From Aquisalimonas lutea (GTDB lineage Bacteria > Pseudomonadota > Gammaproteobacteria > Nitrococcales > Aquisalimonadaceae): a DNA stretch of 64,000 nucleotides. The stretch spans positions 234,900 through 298,899 of the forward strand of contig NZ_JAUFPK010000005.1 in assembly GCF_030409225.1 (NCBI RefSeq), given 5' to 3'. Under the pieces are notes generated by a model. It saw nothing but the letters and a program-made list of their open reading frames with translations, was not told the origin of the DNA and ran no database searches. The first letter of the stretch is position 1. Each line of letters opens with the position of its first letter. Position numbers and translations under genes: made by a program. This document shows, in pieces, positions 35,333-41,411 of the stretch.

Positions 35333-36020
35333 TCAACGCGCCATGCTGCGCCATGTGGCTCAGGCATTGGGAGAGGAGTTGCGGGAGCAGGTCGCCTTCG
35401 TGGGCGGTTGTACGACCGGGCTTCTGGTAACCGATGATTTCACGCGGGAGCAGGTACGCAGCACCGATGACGTCGACGTGGTCGTGCACGTCATCAGCTA
35501 CGCTGAGCTGCATCGGCTCAAGGAAACCATGAAAGCACGCGGCTTCAGAGAGCCGTCGTCGATGGATATCGATATGCCCATTTGTGCCGTGAAGCTGGAC
35601 GATCTGCGTATAGACTTGATGCCGGATGACCCCAAGGTGCTGGGTTTCAGCAACCAATGGTACCGCCAGGCCCTGGAGACCGCCTTGCCGATCTCCTTGG
35701 GAGAGGATCTCACCATTCGAGTGGTCGGCCCAGCGTTGTTCATTGCCACCAAGCTGGAGGCCTACAAGGGACGAGGCAATGGTGACCCGCTCGAGAGTCG
35801 CGATATCGAGGACATCCTCAACCTCGTGGATGGACGCGCGGAGCTACTGGCGGACGTGCAGGCAAGCGACAGCGATCTCCAGGACTATATCGCCGCCGAG
35901 TTCGCCCGGCTCCTCGACGACGGCAACTTTGAGTACGCCGTGCAAAGCCAGGCGCGAGACCCGGGGCGAGAGACGTTGATCTTTGAGCGGCTGGAAGAAC
36001 TGGCCAGGGTGAATCGCTGA
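35316..36020 (+). CDS. Nucleotidyltransferase-fold protein/putative toxin, 234 aa
   Basis: The NTase core is visible: VAFVGGCTTGLLVTDDFTREQVRSTDDVDVVVHVISYAEL has the GG and the DxD metal-binding pair, and LDDLRIDLMPDDPKVLGF has the third acid. Then IRVVGPALFIATKLEAYKGRGNGDPLESRDIEDILNLVDGRAEL matches the conserved helical part of AbiEii/DUF1814-like NTases. It is probably the toxin of the pair with the overlapping HTH gene. The start is the ATG at 35316; a GTG three bases earlier is possible. It occupies the ICE segment where coupling-protein genes would be expected. Confidence 0.78.
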   Translation: MSQFDDQRAMLRHVAQALGEELREQVAFVGGCTTGLLVTDDFTREQVRSTDDVDVVVHVISYAELHRLKETMKARGFREPSSMDIDMPICAVKLDDLRIDLMPDDPKVLGFSNQWYRQALETALPISLGEDLTIRVVGPALFIATKLEAYKGRGNGDPLESRDIEDILNLVDGRAELLADVQASDSDLQDYIAAEFARLLDDGNFEYAVQSQARDPGRETLIFERLEELARVNR

Positions 36021-36160
36021 TGCGCATGACCTGCGCTGGCCGAGCCGTTGCGTTTGTCACAGGCCTTCGTGAATGGTCTGCTGGCGTGCGAACAGGCCTG
36101 TCGGCGCCACGGCTTCTTACGGGATGTCGCTAGCTGGTGCCTGGTCAGTATCGTGTCTAC

Positions 36161-36317
36161 AAGGCGTTGTCAGCTGTGCCAACGCCCTTGCGCCTGCAAC
36201 CGCGCGCCTGGAGCGGATCCAGGCCCGGTGAAGTGCCTGCGGATCGGGAGGAGGCACGCCAGCCCCGCGCTGGTCGGTCCATGCACCCCTGATACAGGAG
36301 CCTCTGGCCAGGGGTGC
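36161..36317 (+). promoter_or_regulatory. Structured leader element, copy 4 (no gene directly downstream)
   Basis: H0 36161-36189 (one bulge); H1 36207-36223 (CCTGGA, loop GCGGA, TCCAGG); H2 36233-36257 (GTGCCT, loop GCGGATCGGGAGG, AGGCAC); H3 36259-36273 (CCAGC/GCTGG); then GGTCGGTCCA and GCACCCCT/AGGGGTGC (36283-36290/36310-36317). The next gene starts only at 36700. The stretch 36318-36699 holds hairpins (e.g. 36421-36450, and CCAAGG/CCTTGG in 36510-36530) but no supported gene. Confidence 0.8.
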
Positions 36318-36699
36318 TTGACTTGCCCGGACTTGCCCATCCGGGCCACGACGTCGGCCGACGGGCCGGCTTGCTCCACCTTGCCGGGCTCTGCCCGGCC
36401 GTATCATACGGACTTGACCTCCCCCGGGTGGTTTGCGGATCACCCCGGGGCGGTCGGGTCCGGCCTCCGGTGACTCCACGGGATCGCCGGCCGCCCTCCG
36501 CCGAGACAGCGCGCCAAGGAGTCGCCTTGGGCCGGCTGTCGCATGGTGGGGCCGTCGAGGTTGTTTGCTCGCTCGGGCCGTGCTACCCGCCGACGGCCGC
36601 ATCCCGAAAACTTCCGCGCTCGCCTTGAGAATTTTTCCCCCGCCCCCGGGGACGCGTTCGCGAGACTGCCGTGGCAACACCGACAGCCACGGAGGCCCC

Positions 36700-37011
36700 A
36701 TGCGGACGCGGTTCCATTGGACGTTCATGCTGCTGGTGCTCGTCATCCCCGGTGGCGCGGTCGCCGACACCGACGGCGAGCGCGAGGCACTCAGTCGACT
36801 CGTCCATGAGCTCCGGGCCCTGGAGCCGCTCATCGACGAGGCAGAGGCACAGGCCGACCCCGAGGCCCGCATCCGGATGGAATACGACTGGCTGCGCCGG
36901 GATCTCGAGCGCGTCCGGGACGGGATTCGTGCGCACATCGAGGCACCGCGACCGATGCGGGATCCCGAGCCGCGGGAGGTCGAGCCCTTGCGTGGGGACT
37001 ACCGGCGATGA
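36700..37011 (+). CDS. RAQPRD-family ICE protein (TIGR01690-like), 103 aa
   Basis: A Sec signal peptide (MRTRFHWTFMLLVLVIPGGAVAD) leads to a short helical periplasmic protein with the family-defining segment MEYDWLRRDLERVRDGIRAHIEAPRPMRDPEP, a variant of the ..RAQPRDP ending. First gene of the type-G T4SS block. The ATG at 36700 follows CCACGGAGGCCCC. It overlaps the next gene by four bases. Confidence 0.85.
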   Translation: MRTRFHWTFMLLVLVIPGGAVADTDGEREALSRLVHELRALEPLIDEAEAQADPEARIRMEYDWLRRDLERVRDGIRAHIEAPRPMRDPEPREVEPLRGDYRR

Positions 37012-37238
37012 GTGAGGCCGAGTTCCAGGCGTGGTCGGGAGTGGCTCCCGGGACCCTGGCGACCGTCATCGCCACCATGATCGCCCTGTTGTACCTGATC
37101 TGGCTCGCCTGGGTCGCGTTGAGTCAGTACAAGGCCTGGGCCAGGGGCGGCGGCGAGCCGGATCTCGGTGAGGTGGCATGGCTGCTCATTCGCGGGACGG
37201 TCGTGGTGATGGTGGTTGGTTTCTTCATCCGGCCCTGA
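37008..37238 (+). CDS. ICE T4SS membrane protein, TIGR03758/PFL_4701 family, 76 aa
   Basis: 76 residues with two membrane helices (ATVIATMIALLYLIWLAWVALSQY and VAWLLIRGTVVVMVVGFFI) around a short loop AWARGGGEPDLGEV. Small size, topology and place directly after the RAQPRD gene match the PFL_4701 family. It overlaps the RAQPRD gene (ATGA). Probably a pilin-like or channel component. Confidence 0.85.
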   Translation: MSEAEFQAWSGVAPGTLATVIATMIALLYLIWLAWVALSQYKAWARGGGEPDLGEVAWLLIRGTVVVMVVGFFIRP

Positions 37239-37266
37239 GCGGGCTGCTGGCAAGGAGGGTGGCGCC

Positions 37267-37623
37267 ATGTGCAAGCGACTGGTCAACCGGGTTCTACAGG
37301 CGGTCGCAGGTACGGTCGGAATGTTCATCTGCGTGGTGGTTCAGGCGGATCTGCCGGATGCCCCGGAACCGGAAGGTGGCTACGAGGACGGCAACTGGCT
37401 CGATCTGATGCAGGGGTATTTCTTCGAGGGCGGCACGGTCCTCGCCACCCTGGTTTCGATGGTCGGCTTCGTCTGGGTCAGCTGGACCGGACTGACCAAA
37501 TTCAACGAGGCCCGGCAAGGTCGCGCCGAGTGGGGCGAGGTCGGCTTGCTCGGCATCGTCGGCGGTGCGCTCCTGCTTGTCATCTCGTTCCTGCTCAACC
37601 AGGCGCTGTCGGTAACGGGGTGA
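37267..37623 (+). CDS. ICE T4SS membrane protein, TIGR03745/PFL_4702 family (DUF2976), 118 aa
   Basis: Signal-like N-terminus (VLQAVAGTVGMFICVVVQADLPDAPEPEGGYEDGNWLDLMQGYFFEGG) and two membrane helices (VLATLVSMVGFVWVSWTGLTKF, VGLLGIVGGALLLVISFLLN). The LPxxPxPxxGYEDGNWLD stretch and topology are typical of the family, which is thought to supply the pilin-like subunit. The start is the ATG at 37267 after AAGGAGGGTGGCGCC. Confidence 0.87.
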   Translation: MCKRLVNRVLQAVAGTVGMFICVVVQADLPDAPEPEGGYEDGNWLDLMQGYFFEGGTVLATLVSMVGFVWVSWTGLTKFNEARQGRAEWGEVGLLGIVGGALLLVISFLLNQALSVTG

Positions 37624-37627
37624 CGGC

Positions 37628-37984
37628 GTGGCCGGCGCTGAGCTGCCTCCTCCGACGGAACGCCTCAACGAGGAGCCGGCGATCTTCCGCGGCTGTTCGT
37701 CGAGTGAGCTTGTGGGGATTCTCGTCGGCGCCATCGGCTTCTGGCTCCCGACGCTGGTTCTGGTGGGCTTCGCGGTCGGCTACCCGATGGTGGGTGTCGG
37801 CGGCGCCGCGGCCGCGACCCTGGCAACCGTGTTCGTCGCCGCGACCGTGTTCCAGCGCATCAAGCGCGGACGCCCCATCGGCTATTACCAGCAACTGGCG
37901 ATCCTCGTGCTGCACCGCGCCCGTATCCGGCGGGCGCCGATCGTCCTGCGCAGCGGTCCCTGGGATCTCGGGAGGCGGGTTTGA
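37628..37984 (+). CDS. ICE T4SS protein, TIGR03750 family (DUF3487), 118 aa
   Basis: TERLNEEPAIFRGCSSSELVGI is the family opening (RLN.EP.VFRG.T..E), followed by two adjacent membrane helices and the C-terminal RIKRGRPIGYYQQLAILVLH. It resembles TraL-type inner-membrane proteins. GTG start at 37628. Its stop overlaps the TTG start of the next gene. Confidence 0.87.
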   Translation: MAGAELPPPTERLNEEPAIFRGCSSSELVGILVGAIGFWLPTLVLVGFAVGYPMVGVGGAAAATLATVFVAATVFQRIKRGRPIGYYQQLAILVLHRARIRRAPIVLRSGPWDLGRRV

Positions 37985-38616
37985 GATACCGCAAGGAGCT
38001 CAACAATGCCAACGCCCATATCAACACCCTGCGGGCGATCGTCGCCGTGCTGACGGTGCTCACCATCGTCATGTGGTGGGGTTGGCAGCAGGCCCCGGAT
38101 GATCTGCGCGTGCACCTCACGCCGGAGCTGCGCACGGGTGGGGTCGTGGAGGCGGGTGAAATCACGGAACCGGCCGTCTATACCTTCGCGCTCTATATCT
38201 GGCAGCAGATCTACCGCTGGGAGGACAACGGCGCCGAGGAGTACGGCGACAACATCTGGCGTCTGCAGGCTTTCCTCACCCCCGACTACCGCCGGCAGCT
38301 GATCGCCGACATGGAGCGCCGCGCGGAGCGTGGCGAACTCCAGGACCGCAGTCGCGCCGTGCGCGAGATCCCGGGACGGAGCTACGACAGCGACCGCGTC
38401 GAGCAGTTGCCGGACGGCTCCTGGCGCGTCTGGATCGACGTCGAAATCCGGGAGCACATCGACGGCGAGCTCGTGAAGCAGGTCCGGGCTCGCTATCCGC
38501 TGCGCGTCGTTCGCTACGAGGTCGATCCGGAGTCCAATCCCTGGGGCCTCGCCCTGGCCATCGAGGAGGACAACGAACCCGAGCGACTCAGCACGACGGT
38601 GGAGGAGGACGGCTGA
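37981..38616 (+). CDS. ICE T4SS protein, TIGR03746/PFL_4703 family (DUF2895; TraE-like), 211 aa
   Basis: One N-terminal membrane anchor (LRAIVAVLTVLTIVMWWGW) and a periplasmic domain: IHLTPEL-type strand (DLRVHLTPELRTGGVVEAGEITEPAVYTFALYIWQQIYRW), then AFLTPDYRRQLIADMERRAERGELQDRSR and WRVWIDVEIREHIDGELVKQVRARYPLRVVRY. A TraE/VirB8-like role in T4SS assembly is inferred. TTG start at 37981, overlapping the previous stop. Confidence 0.87.
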   Translation: MRYRKELNNANAHINTLRAIVAVLTVLTIVMWWGWQQAPDDLRVHLTPELRTGGVVEAGEITEPAVYTFALYIWQQIYRWEDNGAEEYGDNIWRLQAFLTPDYRRQLIADMERRAERGELQDRSRAVREIPGRSYDSDRVEQLPDGSWRVWIDVEIREHIDGELVKQVRARYPLRVVRYEVDPESNPWGLALAIEEDNEPERLSTTVEEDG

Positions 38617-39449
38617 TGGTGTGGTGCGGGCATTTGCCACGGTGGTTGCGGGCCGGCGGCTTGGTCGTCGCCCTGATGCTGGTTGGTCCCGCGGTCGCTG
38701 AAACGCCGGACGAACGCGTGACCTGGGATGGTACGCCGCTGGCGGTCACTGTACCGGTCGGGGGTGAACGCCTGGTGCGCTTCCCCGAGGACGCTGTGCG
38801 CATTGGCGTGCCGAAGCGCATCGCGGACAAGATCCGGGTCTACAACAACGACGGGATCGCCTACTTCCAGGCCCACGAGACGTTCGCGGCCACCAGGGTC
38901 GTGGTCGAGGCCACCCAAGGTGGAGGCGCCTACTTTCTGGATCTGCAAGCGAGCGAAGGCGCGACCACCGCCGACCTCGTCGTCGAGCGCTCCGGTGCCA
39001 GTGGATCGCGGGACAGCCGCGGGGACCGGAGCACCGACGACCGGGATGGTGCCGGGCCGCGTGACCGCGTGCATCGGAATCTGGACTACATCACGCTCAC
39101 GCGCTACGCCGCGCAGACGCTTTATGCCCCGAGCCGGCTGCGCCCCGAAGCCGAGGGGATCCGCGCCGTGGCGCTCGACGACGACCCCGTGGACCTGGTG
39201 CGTGGTGGTGCCGTGGCGGCTGAGCCGGTCGCCGCCTGGCGTGGCGGTGGTCGCTTTGTCACGGCCGTGCGGCTGACCAATCGCACCGATGATCCCGTCA
39301 TTCTGGATCCGCGGGAGCTGCGCGGCCGGTGGCTTGCAGCAACATTCCAGCACGGCCGGCTCCAGCCGGCCGGGGATCCGGCGGATACCACGGCCGTGTA
39401 TCTCGTCTCCGAGCGGCCGTTCGCCGACAGCTTCTGGGGGGCGCGCTGA
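38616..39449 (+). CDS. ICE T4SS protein, TIGR03749/PFL_4704 family (DUF3438; TraK-like), 277 aa
   Basis: Signal peptide (WLRAGGLVVALMLVGPAVAETPDERVTWDGTPLAV) then a beta-rich domain: VPVGGERLVRFPEDAVRIGVPKRIADKIRVYNNDGIAYFQAHETFAATRVVVEA. The C-terminal half includes RLTNRTDDPVILDPRELRGRWLAATFQHGRLQPAGDPADTTAVYLVSERPF, the family-typical ending. Likely the secretin-like/VirB9-TraK outer-membrane core component. It shares one or two bases with its neighbours on both sides. Confidence 0.88.
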   Translation: MVWCGHLPRWLRAGGLVVALMLVGPAVAETPDERVTWDGTPLAVTVPVGGERLVRFPEDAVRIGVPKRIADKIRVYNNDGIAYFQAHETFAATRVVVEATQGGGAYFLDLQASEGATTADLVVERSGASGSRDSRGDRSTDDRDGAGPRDRVHRNLDYITLTRYAAQTLYAPSRLRPEAEGIRAVALDDDPVDLVRGGAVAAEPVAAWRGGGRFVTAVRLTNRTDDPVILDPRELRGRWLAATFQHGRLQPAGDPADTTAVYLVSERPFADSFWGAR

Positions 39450-40945
39450 TGCACAGCAACCGGTTGCTGCCGATCATCTTTGCCGTCGTCGCCGTCGCCA
39501 CGGTACTGGTCTTGCTCCAGCTCGGCGGTGATGGTGACCAGCCCGAGTCCGAGGCCCATCAAGCCATGGAGGAAATCCCTCGGGTTGATCGGCCCGATGC
39601 GGACACCCCCGCAGATACGATCCGGACGCTGGCCGCCGAGCAAAGCCAGCTCCAGGAGCAGCTGGAGTCGCTGCGCCAGGAAAAGAGCCAGCTTGAAAAT
39701 GAGCTGGCCGAGCAGCGGGAGCAGCGACAGCAGGCTGCTGAACGGGAACAAGCCGCGCAGGAGCAGCGCATCGATCGGTTCCTGGATCGCATCGACCACC
39801 TGTCTTCCCGGGTCGAGGAACTCCAGGCACAGGCCGAACCATCCCCGGACGACGAGGGCGATATCCCGGTCGGGCTCGGTATCGACCCGGCCGACGGCCT
39901 ACCCGCGGACGGCGCCGACACATCGGCCCCCGCGCCGGGGGAGCGTGAACTCACGTGGATCGAGCCCGCGACGGCTCGCAATCGGGGTGACGGTCGCAGC
40001 GCGGATAGTGGCTCCGGTGACGGCGATGGTGTCCTGGAACGCGGGCGCGACGTCTTTGACGCGGCGCGCCGGGGCGGCAGCGACGGTGCCGGCGGCGATA
40101 GTCGCACAGCGTCATCCGTCGACACCGAGGCCCTCGCCGAGAAGCGCCAGGCACGACGGACCGCGGAGGTCCGTGCCGAGCGTGGCTACGTTGCCGACGT
40201 CGACGAGCGTGTGGCCGAACCCCGCTACACCATCCCGCGCAACGCGACCCTGATGGGCTCGACGACCATGACGGCACTCATCGGGCGGATCCCGCGGGAG
40301 GGCACGGTGGACGACCCGGCCCCGTTCAAGGTGGTCGTCGGCGACGACAACCTCGCCGCCAACGACATCGATATCCCCGGCATCGAGGGGATCATCTTCT
40401 CCGGGACGGCTTTCGGTGACTGGACCCTGTCGTGTGTGCGCGGCGAGATCCAGAGCGTGACGGCCGTGTTCGCCGACGGCACGATCCGCTCGTTGCCGAG
40501 CCCCGACGGCGAGGGGGATGAAGAGGCGCTCGGCTGGATCTCCGACGACCAAGGGGTGCCGTGTATCGCGGGCGAGCGCGTATCCAACGCCGCGGCGTTC
40601 CTGAGCCAGGCCACCGCGCTGGCCGGCGCCCAGGCCGCCGGCGAGGCGGCTGCAGCCGCGGAGACCACGACCCAGATCGGCCAGGAGGGCTTCACCCGGA
40701 GCATCGTTTCCGGCGATGCGGGGAACTTCATCGCCGGCCGGGCGGCCTCCGGCGCCATCGAGGAGGTGGTCGGGTGGCTGGAGCGACGCCAGCAGAACCA
40801 CTTCGACGCGATTTTCGCTCCGGCCGGCCAAACGGTCGCGGTGCACATCGATCGCGAACTACAGATCGATTACGAGATCGACGGCAGGAGAGTGAGCCAT
40901 GAAGCGTTCCAGCGCGACGACAGCCGCGTGGGTGGCCTTGATTAG
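39449..40945 (+). CDS. ICE T4SS protein, TIGR03752/PFL_4705 family (TraB/VirB10-like), 498 aa
   Basis: N-terminal membrane anchor (LLPIIFAVVAVATVLVLLQL), a long coiled coil with Gln/Glu heptads (about residues 55-125), an acidic linker, and a C-terminal beta domain: YTIPRNATLMGSTTMTALIGRIPREGTVDDPAPFKVVVGDDNLAANDIDIPGIEGIIFSGTAFGDWTLSCVRGEIQSVTAVF. It ends GQTVAVHIDRELQIDYEIDG. VirB10-like energy transducer spanning the envelope. It overlaps the next gene by 47 bases. Confidence 0.9.
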   Translation: MHSNRLLPIIFAVVAVATVLVLLQLGGDGDQPESEAHQAMEEIPRVDRPDADTPADTIRTLAAEQSQLQEQLESLRQEKSQLENELAEQREQRQQAAEREQAAQEQRIDRFLDRIDHLSSRVEELQAQAEPSPDDEGDIPVGLGIDPADGLPADGADTSAPAPGERELTWIEPATARNRGDGRSADSGSGDGDGVLERGRDVFDAARRGGSDGAGGDSRTASSVDTEALAEKRQARRTAEVRAERGYVADVDERVAEPRYTIPRNATLMGSTTMTALIGRIPREGTVDDPAPFKVVVGDDNLAANDIDIPGIEGIIFSGTAFGDWTLSCVRGEIQSVTAVFADGTIRSLPSPDGEGDEEALGWISDDQGVPCIAGERVSNAAAFLSQATALAGAQAAGEAAAAAETTTQIGQEGFTRSIVSGDAGNFIAGRAASGAIEEVVGWLERRQQNHFDAIFAPAGQTVAVHIDRELQIDYEIDGRRVSHEAFQRDDSRVGGLD

Positions 40946-41411
40946 CGCAAGCCTCGCCGGTTGTGCCTCCACCTCGAAGGAGGATGTTTTCCCCGAGGAC
41001 GGGCCGACGATGCGCGAGGTCTACGACGACCACTTCGAGCGCATGCGTGGTGATGACGCCGACGCCGCGCGCGCGGCGTTGCGCGGGGGGCAGGGCGGGT
41101 CCGTCGGCGAGGCGGATGCGTCGGGTGACGCGGGGGACGGGGGCGATGACGCCGGTGCGCGTGAGCCGTCCACCGGGCCCCACGAGCCGCGGCCGGTGCG
41201 TGACGGGCCGGCCGATCTTGCTGGCTACACGCGCACCGCTCGCAACGAGATCCGCACGCGCTTTTCGCAGGTGCCCAACCCGACGCTGGCCATGTACGTC
41301 TACCCTCATCTCGCCGGGCCCGACGAGGCGCCGGTGCCGGGCTACATGACGGCGTTCTCGATGTATCAGCAGGACCACTACGCGTTGCCGGGTGAAGCGG
41401 AGGCGCAGTGA
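40899..41411 (+). CDS. ICE T4SS lipoprotein, TIGR03751 family (TraV-like), 170 aa
   Basis: Lipoprotein signal with lipobox L-A-G-C near residue 22 (ALISASLAGCASTSKEDVFP). A conserved MREVYDDHFERM motif follows, then a Gly/Asp/Ala-rich linker (residues 60-110) and the C-terminal RTARNEIRTRFSQVPNPTLAMYVYPHLAGPDEAPVPGYMTAFSMYQQDHYALPGE, typical of the family. Probably the VirB7/TraV-like outer-membrane anchor. Confidence 0.9.
   Translation: MKRSSATTAAWVALISASLAGCASTSKEDVFPEDGPTMREVYDDHFERMRGDDADAARAALRGGQGGSVGEADASGDAGDGGDDAGAREPSTGPHEPRPVRDGPADLAGYTRTARNEIRTRFSQVPNPTLAMYVYPHLAGPDEAPVPGYMTAFSMYQQDHYALPGEAEAQ

Noticed and set aside
36048-36473. A 141-codon plus-strand frame
   Set aside because: It reads through leader copy 4 hairpins and has no start context or recognisable domain.
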